A stretch of DNA of 64,000 bases, from assembly GCA_030248135.1 (NCBI GenBank), contig JASANC010001512.1, positions 40,697 to 104,696 on the forward strand, given 5' to 3'. Positions 48,159 through 59,525 of the stretch are shown piece by piece. The stretch's first letter is position 1, and every line of letters starts with the position of its first letter. The translations under genes were made by a program, and so were the position numbers. Below the pieces are notes generated by a model. That model did no database searches, was not told the DNA's origin, and saw only the letters and a program-made list of their open reading frames with translations. The DNA is from Theristus sp. LFF4_11 (lineage: Eukaryota > Nematoda > Chromadorea > Monhysterida > Xyalidae).

Positions 48159-49730
48159 TAAGATAGGCTTTTTGAGTCGACCGACCCGGCCTCCACACCT
48201 CTAGGCACAATTTCAAAAAAGTTTTCAAATTCAGTCAAATTTAAGACCAATCGAACCGCCTTGATGCCCTGAGTTCGAAAATCATATTTTTATCTTAATC
48301 CAAGCTTTTTTATGCTTTAAAATTGAAAAAAATCTAATTTTCGATCCCCTTGTAGTAAAACTGCTCTAGCTCGCTTCTGCTTGAAGCTATTAACAAAAAT
48401 CAAACACCAATCAATTCCCCTTGTGTTTGCGCACATTTTTCGCTGTTATACTGTAGGTTGAAAATGTTTTTTCATGCTTTGTATTTTTAAAAAACTGCAG
48501 AGGTTGGTGGTTTTTTACGTTTTTTGGTACTTTAGAAACGTTTGTGGGGTATAGTTTCTAGGTAATTCTGAAAGATCTGCGAAAAATGTATATACATGTA
48601 AAATTTCAGTTTCATAAAGCGTCGCCGGGACTCACACGATACAAAACAAAATGGCTTGTCGCATGCGATTTTGGTCAATATGCCGCATGCAGGGTGTTTC
48701 CTCCAACCCCCCAAATTTTTTGGGGCCACCTCAGGTGCTGCAACCGTGACTAAAGATGGGTTTTCGGGAACGCTCAGTTCAAAAATCTTATTTAGAATTT
48801 TGCCCGACGTTTCTACTGTGCCCTAAACGCGTATGCTATGGGGATCAGGAGGGAAATTTCCTTAAAAATTAAATTTAAACAAAAAGCGCGTCACAAGACA
48901 CCTGAAATCCTGTTACAATTACAAATCAAGGTCGCTGAGTTTGCATATAATGTTTATTTGATAATATAATTGATTTGTAATTGTAACAGGATTTCAGGTG
49001 TCTTGTGACGCGCTTTTTATTTAAATTTAATTTTTAAGGAAATTTCCCTCCTGATCCCCATGGCATACGCGTTTAGGGCACAGTAGAAACGCCGGGCAAA
49101 ATTCTAAATAAAATTTTTGAACTCAGCGTACCCGAAAACCCATCTTTAGTTACGGTTGCAGCACCTGAGGTGGCCCCAAAAAATTTGGGGGGTGGGAGGA
49201 AACACCCTGCATGCGGCATATTGACCAAAAACGCATGCAACAAGCCATTTTGTTTTGTATCGTGTGAGTCCCGGCGACGCTTTATGAAGCTGAAATTTTA
49301 CATGTATATACATTTTTCGCAGATCTTTCAGAATTACCTAGAAACTATACCCCACAAACGTTTCTAAAGTACCAAAAAACGTAAAAAACCACCAACCTCT
49401 GCAGTTTTTTGAAAATACAAAGCATGAAAAAACATTTTCAACCTATAGTATAACAGCGAAAAATGTGCGCAAACACAAGGGGAATTGATTGGTGTTTGAT
49501 TTTTGTTAATAGCTTTAAGCAGAAGCAAGCTAGAGCAGTTTTACTACAAGGGGGTCGAAAATTAGATTTTTCTTAATTTTGAAGCATAAAGAAAGCTTGG
49601 ATTAAGATAAAAATATGATTTTCGAACTCAGGGCATCAAGGCGGTTCGATTGGTCTCAAATTTGACTAAATTTGAAAACTTTTTTGAAATTGTGCCTAAG
49701 GAGGGTCGGTATTGTGAAAAGCCTATCTTA
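48159..49730. repeat. Long near-perfect inverted repeat (arms about 770 and 760 bases, 40-base loop)
   Basis: Left arm 48159-48929 and right arm 48970-49730 are inverse copies with few differences. A transcript would fold into a long hairpin. Each arm holds the same 65-codon frame starting MAPKNLGG. No transposase and no obvious target-site duplication. It lies 190 bases after the SRD5A3 stop. Confidence 0.92.
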
Positions 49731-49804
49731 AATAGCAAAAAATTAACAGACAGACACACGCATGCACGCGTGACTCCAGTGGCGTCTGAATTCTCGCCAT
49801 ACTA

Positions 49805-50070
49805 TACCGTAAAGTCTTGCACATAAGGTCTCCTTATATAATTTTGAAAATCAAAAATTTCTGAAAAAAGTGGAATTTCGTGTGACAACCTTATAAGTGG
49901 GAGGAGGTCTTATAAAACGAACATTGGGGATTCCGGGCCTAATAAACGGGGTAGGATTTCGACAAAGTCAAAATTTTGGATTTTTTGGTTTCCCGCCGTG
50001 TGACACTCCGCCCACTTTTGGGTGGGGGTCTTATAAGTGGGAGGAACCTTATATGCAAGACTTTACGGTA
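49805..50070 (+). mobile_element. TACCGTAAAGTC MITE (copy 3)
   Basis: Full-length 266-base copy with inverted ends TACCGTAAAGTCTTGC and GCAAGACTTTACGGTA; close to the copy at 22257 but in the opposite orientation. Confidence 0.88.
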
Positions 50071-50254
50071 TTTGTGACGAACAAACTGAACAGGCATAAG
50101 CCAAACATACCTTATCATAATGTTCACATCTGTCGCTGATGTTTCGCATGCCGTTCAAAGCAACGCGTACTACGGTGTGTATAAAAAATAACACGCCGTG
50201 CGTTACTTCAGCGGGCGCACAGGGGTTTCCAAACTTTTGCTCGCCGCTGTATAG

Positions 50255-51033
50255 CACCGTCGAACTCAATCAGCTCATTGGTCGGCCGAGGGGAGGCTGC
50301 TCACACTCCGCACCCTTCTTTTTTCGTGGATCTGGATTCTATTGAATCGTGTTTCGTTTGGATGAGTGTGAATTTCCAGCACCCTTTTCATGCTAAAAAT
50401 AAACTCAAAGGGTTGGAGAACTGCGAAATTCAATTTTTTTATTCAACAGCTCAAAATGCATTTTTTACTGACGACGACGACGACGACGTCGTCGCTTAAT
50501 TTTTACGTGGGAACTGAAAGACAAAAGCCTGAAATGAGTGCGCCGTGTAGCCAGCTGAAGGGGGTTTCATTCCTAGCTGACCGATCGACATGCGTCCGCA
50601 ATTTAAAAATGCGTTCCGACTTCGCGGACGACGACGACACGACGACGACTTTGCATTCATTTTTCATTTTCACCGTTTTCAAGTTATTTTTGGTAAGCTG
50701 CTGTGTTCATTTACTTGGTGCACGCAGCAAACCATGCACAGAGCACTCCTTTCAGGTTTTTATTTTTCAGTCCACACGCAAAAACTAAGCGACGACGTCG
50801 TCGTCGTCATTAAACAAAAAATACATTTTGAGTTGAGCTGTGGAATAAAAATTTTCTAAATTTCGCGGTCTCTAACCTTTGAGTTTATTTTTAGCACAAA
50901 AAGGGTGCTGGAAATTCCTAAAAACACGTTTCAATAAAATCCAAATCCACGAAAAAAGAACCGTGCGGAGTGTGAGCAGCCTCTGCTCGGTCGACCAATC
51001 AGCTGATTCCACATTTTAGTGAGTTCGACTGTA
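50255..51033. mobile_element. Foldback element with about 240-base arms and GAC/GTC tracts
   Basis: Arms about 50255-50500 and 50787-51033 are inverted: CACACTCCGCAC opposite GTGCGGAGTGTG, and AATCAGCTCATTGGTCG opposite CGACCAATCAGCTGATT. GAC-repeat palindromes (GACGACGACGACGTCGTCGC) sit at the inner end of each arm. The outer ends CGTCGAACTC / GAGTTCGACTG resemble the GATTGGTTGGTGATC MITEs. Confidence 0.75.
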
Positions 51034-51929
51034 GATGATGTTTTTAATGTGATGTGATGCAAATATGGTTTTTTATTTTTTTGCGTAGCGGAGCAGTTTA
51101 CTATTAATAATCCTGTAAATTTTCATCACTTTCAAAAACTTTTAGCAGCTGTTTCAAAAACATGTTTAATGGCGTCCAACTGAATATCGAACAATATTTG
51201 AAATATCACGAAGTGGCAGCAGAAAGGTGAACATAAATTCTGTTATCTAACAAGAGAGTTGAGAAGTCTGTCAAATAAAAATTCGCGTCTGTAGCGCAGC
51301 TGTGGGTTTGGTTTGGTACCTGATGGTTTCCGGAACCGGTGCGCGAATACCGTATTACCCCCATTAACCCCCCCCCACCATTAATCCCTCCCCACCAATA
51401 AACCCCCACCCCCACGACAAGTTTCCGAATAATCCCCCCCCCCCCACAAATAATCCCCCATGGGGGATTATTGGAAAGCTGTTTGAAACACATACCCAGC
51501 GAATTCAGTGGCTGGTTGCAGTGAAAATGATGAAATTGTGCTGCCAAAGGCCCCAAATGGATGAGTTAATGGTAATTTCATTACAAAAGACTGTTATCGT
51601 GGGACGCGCGGCAGCGCAGTCCCACAATATTATTTCAGAAAGCTCATTGCGAATATTTTAAAATTTCAATCGACCATAACATTCATGATAAATGACTAAA
51701 CCAAGAAATGCTATTTGCTGTGCTAAGGTGGCCCGATACCCTATCCATCCAAACCAAAAAATTAAACATCGGTTGCTTCTGTGATTTTACAGAACAAAAA
51801 AAACCGAAAAAAAATTCAGGTTGTTGTTGTCGTTGTTGTTGTTGTCGACCGTTTCGGTGTCCACAAAAAATCTAAAGTTGTGTTCAAATTCAAATTCCAA
51901 ATTGTACGGTATCCTATGTAATCGACCAT

Positions 51930-52600
51930 GCTGCGTCTGATAGGTTAGGTGCCGAATTGTGAAAAACTGTTTTTACCCGTGCCGGGTATAAAAAGAGTGC
52001 CCGTTAAGGGGTTTCCTGGTAAAAATCGTTGTTTTAATTTCATATTCCACGGTATTCATGTAATCGACCATGCTGCGTCTGATAGGCTAAGTGCCGAATT
52101 GTGAAACATTGTTTTTTACCTGTGCCGGGGTTGAAAAGGGTACTGTTTTTACCCGTGCCTGGTATAAAAAGGGTTCCCGGAAGGGTTTCCTCCTAAAAAA
52201 CGTTGTTCTGATTTCAAATTCCACGGTATCCTTGTAATCGACTATGCTGCGTTTGATAGGCTATAGTTTAGGTGCCAAATAGCAAAAAGCTGATATTAAC
52301 CCGTGTCTGGGTTGAAAAGGGTCCCCGTAAAGGTTTTCCTCCTAAAAAACGTTGTTCTGTTTACAAATGCATTGAAACCATTGTAGTCAACTATGCTGCG
52401 TCTGGTAGGCTATAGTTTAGGTGCAAAATAGCGAAAAAAACTATTAGTGAAAAACTGATATTAACCCGTGCCTGGGTTGAAAAGGGTCTATGGTAGGGTT
52501 TGCTCCTAAAAAATCCTTGCTCTGAGTACAAATGCAACAGAAACCATTGCAGTCGACCATGCTGCGTCTGATAGGCTAAAACCCTATAAACTCTTTAAGA
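51930..52600. repeat. Tandem repeat of 120-170 base units
   Basis: About five units marked by ATGCTGCGTCTGATAGGCTA, each followed by ACCCGTGCC-GGGT and TTTCCTCCTAAAAAACGTTG segments. Confidence 0.85.
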
Positions 52601-52614
52601 TATAAAAGAAAAAG

Positions 52615-53150
52615 ACAAGTTCGGAAAAATGCCCGAAGGGCATGAAAAAGACCAAATATTATTTCAGAATGACACAGATAGAAAAGTGTGACACAAGGAT
52701 TTTTACAAGATCAAACATTTTATGAAACGTGTGTGAACTGGAAAGTTACAAACTGAAATAATATTTACGTCAATATATTTTTGTCATTTCAAGGCACTGG
52801 GCTCCGGTTGTGACCGCACTCATCGTAAAAGGGTTCAGCCCGCAAACACCATATTAAGCAAATCATTTGATACAGTATTCACAAAGAAAAAGAGCATGTT
52901 CACAGCAGCAAATTATTTTTTGCAGCATCAAATGAAGTGAGATAAAATTCGTAAAGAGACTGTGCCTTCCTTGAGAATGACAAAAAAGATATTGGCGTAA
53001 ATATTATTTCAGTTTGTAACTTTCCAGTTCACACACGTTTCATAAAATGTTTGATCTTGTAAAAATCCTTGTGTCACACTTTTCTATCTGTGTCATTCTG
53101 AAATAATATTTGGTCTTTTTCATGCCCTTCGGGCATTTTTCCGAACTTGT
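52615..53150. mobile_element. Inverted pair of 154-base arms (foldback)
   Basis: Arms 52615-52768 and 52997-53150 are near-perfect inverse copies. Each contains the small palindrome ATGCCCGAAGGGCAT and TTATTTCAGAATGACACAG. The 228-base centre is unique. Confidence 0.88.
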
Positions 53151-53367
53151 ATCTAGATAAAAGGAAATTTCTATGTAGAGTAGAAGTTTCTGCGACTTTC
53201 TTGCCTGCCATGCAAGGTATTTTTGCCATTTTTCAATAAACCCCCACCCCTAGAATTTGTTTGTGAGTAACCCCCCAATAATCCCCCCCCCCCACCAATA
53301 AACCCCCACCCCTAAAAGTCGCTGACGTATTAATCCCCCATGGGGGTTTATTGAAGGTAATACGGTA

Positions 53368-54368
53368 ATTAAATAAAATAAAAAACAATCAAGAAAACTC
53401 AGGTTTAAAAAGGTGTACAAGCGTATGCTCAGGTGTACAAGAGAATGTACATATTGTAAGATATATTGTTAGTACGAGTACAATTGCGCACGTCACCCCC
53501 CCCCCCTCCCCCGGACAAAATATATCAGCTATATCCATCTATCTGGGCAAGTTGCTTCAGCCATCTACATCGCCCCCGAAACCCCAGCTTTTGGGTTAGT
53601 TTTTGAATTTTTTTGCCAATTTTAAGGTTTTAACGTTTTAACCGTTCAAATGGCCTAATTTGGCTTTGAAAATGCAAAATTGTAGAATGTTAAAGAAAAA
53701 TAAAAAAGCAAAATGCCAAAAGCTTCATCACTAAATAAAACACGGTTGGCACGTTTTAAAGCCTTTTCAAGAAGGAAGATGTCAGAACAATTGCGTTTTG
53801 AACAAGTTCTTGTTGAGTGCGGAGCGTGTGCAGGCGCGCTAGTGGATCATGAGCATGAGCATGCCGATGCCCGTGCGCGTGCGCTTTAGTAATGAAGCTT
53901 TAGGTCGGTTTTTAGAAAAGAAGGGCAACCGGTATTTATAATGAAGCGTTGCGCCGTAATGCATCATTATTAAAACAGGTTTGCCTACATACCTAAACCC
54001 GAAGCGTGGATTAACTCGATTTATACTTTTATTTCAGTTAAAAGAAGGAAGAGAACGTTTAATAGGAAGAATTGAAGAAAGAAAGAAAGAAAAAAGAAAG
54101 TGTCTGAAGAAACACAGTTTATTTTAAAGAGGAAAGAGGACGAGAATAAAAGAACTTGATTTTGTTTTGAAAAATTGGGAAAACCAAAATGTGTTTTTTT
54201 GGAGTTGGTTATAGTTGAGTGAGGCGAATTTGAATAGAACTTCAAGCAAACTGTTTGAGGGAGTAAAAATTCGTTCTTTTTGCACAATGTTCGCTTGACG
54301 CGTGCGAGCGCTCGTGTGTGTCTGTCTTTGCTGTTGTGATGATCCATTGAATTTTGTTTTCTTTTCAG
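53368..54368. other. Intergenic, nothing recognised
   Basis: Contains a C13-type run near 53496 and AT-rich DNA; no supported gene. Confidence 0.5.
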
Positions 54369-55032
54369 CCGGTTCCACTCGCGATGTACACTCAAGACTA
54401 AGAGCTGAGCTGGAGAAGATTCACATTTTCATAAAATCCAAGAATTTTCTCGTCTGCCAAGGCGCCGTGAGCGGATCGCTATGCGCAACCCGAAGGAGCG
54501 AACGGCCCTGTTTGAGGAGATGTCACAGTGCGATTGAGTTTTGATTTTTCGTCTTCTCTTTTAATTTGACGGACGGATTTTTCTCTGACATGCGTTCTTC
54601 TCTTGTTTCTTTTTGGTTCCTTGAGGCAGTGCCTTGCTTCACACCGCTTGAAGCGGCAGGTAACTGCAGGATGATTGAAGGTCAAGCAAAACTGATTTTA
54701 TATCTACCGTATTACCTCTAATAAACCCCCATGGGGGTTTATTTCTTCAGCGACTTCTGGGGGTGGGGGTTTATTTTGGGGGGGGGGGGTTAATTTTGGG
54801 GGGGGGGTTAATAGAAGTAATACGGTAAATGATGACTGAAAAAATTAAAAAGGATGACACTCATCATGTCATAGATCCGTCGAACTGAAACAAGAATACG
54901 AACAGCGCAAGAACGAGGTGCAATAGGCCAAACAAGACACGCAGTTCAACTTCACAAAACGTCGCGGAATCGCGCAAGAGAAAAGCGCGAGACCAAACGT
55001 GAAAAGGAAGAGGCCGAGAAGTATCATCAGTA
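54369..55032 (+). pseudogene. Broken fragment of an SMC1 cohesin gene
   Basis: Matches the N-terminal part of SMC1 after the Walker A exon: AELEKIHIFIKSKNFLVCQG, then after a one-base shift near 54475 MRNPKERTALFEEMS. A second block from about 54878 reads ELKQEYEQRKNEV, an in-frame TAG at 54924, AKQDTQFNFTKRRGIAQEK, another shift near 54985, then KREKEEAEKYHQ. An acceptor (TTTTCAG) precedes the first block, so the copy kept introns and is not a processed copy. The ATPase N-terminus and everything after the first coil are missing. A C-tract MITE sits between the blocks, probably in the old intron. Not functional as SMC1. Confidence 0.8.
54715..54837 (+). mobile_element. C-tract MITE (copy 5, short internal deletion form)
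   Basis: Ends TACCGTATTACCTC and AGTAATACGGTA with G runs between, but the 200-base core is absent. Inside the SMC1 fragment. Confidence 0.8.
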
Positions 55033-55199
55033 GTGTAGCCGACTGACTTCTCTGCGGGATTTTGTAAAAATTTTTATAAACTCAGCCGATCTGATTTTTG
55101 TTGCAACCAAATATTTTCCACAAACCAGCCGATGTGAAACCAGCAAAACACCGAGTTCAGCCAGCGCGACTGAAACTCTATACCGAGATAAACGTTTGC

Positions 55200-55720
55200 G
55201 AGAGATAGAGATTTTCACCAACGTTTTCGCGTCGAGACCCAAAATTGACTTTGCTGCGGCATTTTGAGAGACAAAAATTTTCAACAACTTTTCGCGTCGA
55301 GACCCAAAATTGACTTGGCTGCAGTAAATTTTTTCGACTCGCTGCGGCATTTTGAGAACTTTTCACCAACGTTTTCGCGTCGAGACCCAAAATTGACTTT
55401 GCTGCGGCATTTTGAGAGACAAAAATTTTCAACAACTTTTCGCGTCGAGACCCAAAATTGACTTGGCTGCAGTAAATTTTTTCGACTCGCTGCGGCAGTT
55501 TGAGAGACAAAAATTTTCAACAACGTTTTCGCGTCGAGACCCAAATTTGACTTTGCTGCGGCAGTTTGAGAGACAAAAATTTTCAACAACGTTTTCGCGT
55601 CGAGACCCAAAATTGACTTGGCTGCAGTAATTTTTTTCGACTCGCTGCGGCATTTTGAGAACTTTTCAACAATGTTTTCGCGTCGAGACCGAAAATTGAC
55701 TTCGCTGCCTTTTCAATCAT
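55200..55720. repeat. Tandem repeat, TTTTCGCGTCGAGACCC units
   Basis: About seven units of roughly 60-90 bases with TTTTCGCGTCGAGACCCAAA, TTGACTTTGCTGCGGCA and GAGAGACAAAAATTTTC. Frames seen on both strands are repeat translations, not genes. Confidence 0.9.
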
Positions 55721-56029
55721 CATTTTAAAACGAAACTCATTTCTACATAAACTTTTCGTGCACGTTCAAAAATTTGTATCATACCAAAAAAATGTTGTGC
55801 GCATACAGTGGTGGTGGTGAGGCTTTGATGGTCTGACGTTAAAATATGCTACACTGTGCTATGACCATTGAAATGTGATAGTGCTCCACACGCGTACACG
55901 CACTTGGGTGTTGGGTGTTTATTGGAATCCAAAACAATCGTTCACGCTGTTCCATCACATTTTTTATCACAAATGCTACTAAACAAAAAACAACTCAGTA
56001 ATTTTTTAATTTCTTTTTTCACTGGGCAG

Positions 56030-56395
56030 ATTTGCAGTGTGTCATAATCTGCCACGTTCAGTTGTGGCAGACCAACCTGGGTGCCACAGTCTGCCACCTC
56101 CAGCCATGGCATACTTGCAGAGTGTCATAATCTGCCACGTTCAGTTGTGGCAGACTAACCTGGGTGCGACAGTCTGCCACCTCCAGCCATGGCATACTTG
56201 CAGAGTGTCATAATCTGCCACGTTCAGTTGTGGCAGACTAACCTGGGTGCGACAGTCTGCCACCTCCAGCCATGGCATACTTGCAGAGTGTCATAATCTG
56301 CCACGTTCAGTTGTGGCAGACTAAGCAGGGTATGGTAGTCTGTCACGTCCAGCCGTGGCAGACTTTGCAGGGTGTCATAATCTGCCAACCAGCAA
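56030..56395. repeat. Tandem repeat of about 84 bases, GTCTGCCAC / GTGGCAGAC
   Basis: Four to five units of GTCATAATCTGCCACGTTCA, GTTGTGGCAGAC and CACCTCCAGCCATGGCATAC. Each unit contains facing TCTGCCAC / GTGGCAGA words and can form small hairpins. Confidence 0.9.
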
Positions 56396-58296
56396 AACAC
56401 CCAAAAAGCAGAATTAAACGTTTTAAACTAAAAATCAACCAAGTTTGGGTGTTGTTGTTGTTGTTCACTCACTTCAGTGTGCTGTGTTCAGTTCCTATAT
56501 AAATATCTGCATTGCATACCAAAAATGTTGTGCGTTATGAGTGAGGCTAAAATCAGCTGCGCTGTGCTGACCGCTGAAATGTGATACTCCAAACGCACAC
56601 GCGCATGCGCATTGGTTGCGTATTCAAACGCAAAACATGCTGTTCACGTTGTTCCATCACAATTTTTTATTACAAATGCGACTTAACAAAAAACAACTCA
56701 GTAATTTTTTAAAATTCAATTATTTAATTTTAAACTGTTTTCATAACGAATCTATTGGATTTTTGCTCAGTCCAACAAAAATAAGCTCACATTTGATAAA
56801 ACACTAAACTGTTTTTTTTCATTTTATATAAAAGGTAGTTTCTTCTCTTTCCAATGTTGGCGACATTCACTTTCTAAACAATTTCACAATTTTCTTTTCC
56901 ACAACGCACACAAAATGTGCACAACACACACAAAAAACAGATGTATAACAGACATAAAAACTATGCAGTAGCGCTTGAACATTGTATTTCTGGTTTTTTG
57001 CACAATTTCAAACGTGTAGTTGGAGTGTAAATTGACCAATGTATCTGACCACCGATAGAATTATTGCCCTTTGAAACTCAAACACTTGTAATCGGATACG
57101 GACACGCTCTCAACATTGCCAACTTGATCAGAGCAATAACGGTAACATTTGCAACTCTACAAATCACCCAATCACCACCATTGCTGGCTCCACCTACGTA
57201 TACAGTATGACACGAGTCTTCATTCGTGTTTCGATTCGTGATTCGAGTATGACTTGAAAATAAGCGTCTTCATTAGCGTTTTTCTAAATTCCAAATTATA
57301 ATTTTATGTGTGTTTTTCTGCCGTGTCACCTACGACAAAAACGACGTCGAGTGATGCGGTTAACCATTATTCGTACATGAAAGATGTTAAAGCTTTGTTT
57401 CGTATATTCAGAAACAGGAAGTCGCTGAAAAAAAAGTTAATCATCACCGTAAAAGGTAAGACTCTTTGTGTGTTCTTTTGAATGCAAACCAACTAAAAGT
57501 TTTTTTATTCAGATACTGCCATTTAGCGTTTCTCAGTTGCAATGAGAAATGTTAGTCGAATTGGCCCGAGCGTCGAAGGCGAAGATTAAGCCCAGCAATA
57601 AAAAAATACTGCTGTCTGTGATATGGCATAAAAGAGACTTTGACAAAAGCCTGGTCGAGGTGGAAGTAGACAGCTCCACCGCACGCGGATACAAATGACA
57701 ATGGAAATAGCGATGCACATTAACAATAACAAGAACGCCGTCAAAAAAATTATGAAAAAATACAACTTTCTGATATATATAAATTGTCCATCCTTACGTA
57801 CTTCAGCAGCATTATTGAATCTCAAAACTCTGTGGTTTGTCAGCGTAGTTCTTTTTTATTGCGACAACTTTTTTTTGATTTAGTTACGCGCTGTCGCTTG
57901 AAAATTTGAATGATTGGAAGCATCATATCAAATAAATTATTTGCGAAGATAAAAGGCGCAAATTGCGTTTGTATGACACAGTGCGTATTGAGAAATCTAA
58001 AGTATTAAAATACTTTTTTTTTGCTTTGGATCTGTAATGATTCACATATATTATTCTGTGCCTCCATAAAATTAACAAATTCTATGTGATAGTAACAAAC
58101 GTGCAAACATGTCGCAGTATTGCTGAAACTCATGTTTTTGTGATGCTTATGTTGAATATATTGTCGTGATAACGTGTTTCACAAAAAAAATAATATGTTA
58201 GATAAAGTAATAAAATAAAATGCAGAATAAAATTATAAAGTGTGAAGCAATCGATGGCCGTTACGCTAAAAAACTCAGTTTAACCTTAAAAAAAGT
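56396..58296. other. Mostly intergenic; two weak exon candidates
   Basis: A plus-strand frame near 57330-57459 ends at a good donor (AAAGGTAAGA) and codes VKALFRIFRNRKSLKKK; the next acceptor leads to a stop within four codons. On the minus strand 57586-57780 codes a strongly hydrophobic stretch (FFIIFLTAFLLLLMCIAISI) after an acceptor-like TATCAG. Neither can be built into a full gene. Confidence 0.3.
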
Positions 58297-59058
58297 TCAC
58301 TTCGACGTGCTTGGGCTTCGTTTGCAGCAGTGCATATCGACATCTTTGCCCAATTTGAATGGAGGCGTGCCCTCCGCTCCTTCCAAAGCCAACATCACGC
58401 ATTGTGCCTAAATGTTTGAAACGTTCACACGCACAGATAGCCATGTACGTGTGGTAATTTTGAGGAAGAAATTGATTAGAATCTTTTTCACAAATTTATT
58501 TTAATCTGACTATGTTTTCGGGAGCGAAACAGTCTTTTCAGCTCTGCAGCTTTTCAACACTACGTTTAACTCTGCCTATTTTGTAAAAACCGATAATAGT
58601 ATGAACAAATTATCAAACCTGTCTGATCAGGTGCATTTCTTCGCGCACCGCACAATTTGCAGAGTCAGCCTTCATAACTCCGCAGTCGTCAAACTGTTCC
58701 AACAGATGATAGCGCTGCTGCAAGTAGCCGTCGACCACACAGATGTAGCGTCCGGTTTTCATTGCTGGTCTTGGTTGCAACAGCAGCGAGTTACTGTCGG
58801 TGATGTGTTCATCCAACAGGTGCAAAGCGTCCACGTACGCCTGAGCCATCAAATCAACATGTTTCCAATGCTATTTTTATATAAAATAACACCAATAAAT
58901 AATGTCAATAAATTTTAAAAAAATATGCACATGCAAACATACTTTTCGCAGGCTCTTTACGACTGGTCTGCTGGTGCCGTCAGCATTGTCCTTCATTGCC
59001 TCATTGTAGGTTTCAACAACTTTCGAAATTTTGGAAGCAACACACACTTTCGAAATTT
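58297..59058 (-). CDS. Small uncharacterised protein, 5' end uncertain
   Basis: Three exons in phase on the minus strand: from about 59058 (or later) to 58943, 58619-58840 and 58297-58407. They code VVETYNEAMKDNADGTSRPV, then AYVDALHLLDEHITDSN, RPAMKTGRYICVVDGYLQQR and FDDCGVMKADSANCAVREEM, and end AQCVMLALEGAEGTPPFKLG...CCKRSPSTSK. Donors and acceptors are good for the last two introns. The first exon has only weak acceptors, and no start codon was found. Five or more cysteines but no signal peptide in the part seen. Not recognised. Confidence 0.5.
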
Positions 59059-59525
59059 CTCAGCTTCAACGTCCACGAAAGCATGCAACCTTTTTCGACT
59101 CCATGTCTCCATTTTTCCAAGTCAAAAGTGCACGCAAAACCAACAATGATTTCACAAAACTGGCACACACCCTATCGTTTTTGTTTACTATACATACTCA
59201 ACCCAACATACACGTATGTTAAAATTAAACCACAATGGTCGAAGCAAATCAGAAAACGTACAGTATCAAATTTGGCGGTAAAAGGTTGATTGATACCATT
59301 GAAATTCACACGGCAACAAAAAAGCAAAGCTGCGTACAGGTTGAAATTTTATATGGTTTCACCACGTGTGTATATGTTACGTAAACACATGACATGTCTT
59401 CGCGTCCCCGCTCGATCCGCAATGCCACTTCAACTCATACAACATAAAACCATAATCATTACATTGCTTATATATCATTACACTAAGTTCACTCATCAAA
59501 CATTCCGACTTCTTCGAGCTGCAAA
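59059..59525. other. Intergenic, nothing recognised
   Basis: Spacer between the divergent minus gene and the zinc-finger gene. Confidence 0.4.

Larger units (their letters stand above)
51600..53158. mobile_element. 1.56 kb insertion nested in the C-tract MITE
   Basis: Composite, non-coding. It starts with a GTGGGAC...GTCCCAC hairpin, then a tandem array, then an inverted-repeat pair at its right end, finishing at GAACTTGTATCTAGAT. No transposase frame. Confidence 0.65.
51348..53367 (-). mobile_element. C-tract MITE (copy 4), split by a nested insertion
   Basis: Left part 51348-51599 and right part 53159-53367 together give the usual element, with ends TACCGTATTACCCCCATTAA and GGTAATACGGTA. 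The break falls in the core segment CTGTTGTAAAAGG of other copies. Confidence 0.85.

Noticed and set aside
48532..49367. Pair of 65-codon MAPKNLGG frames
   Set aside because: Mirror copies in the two arms of the inverted repeat; no evidence of a protein.
55027..55653. Overlapping frames of 65-110 codons on both strands
   Set aside because: They are translations of the GTCGAGACCC tandem repeat.
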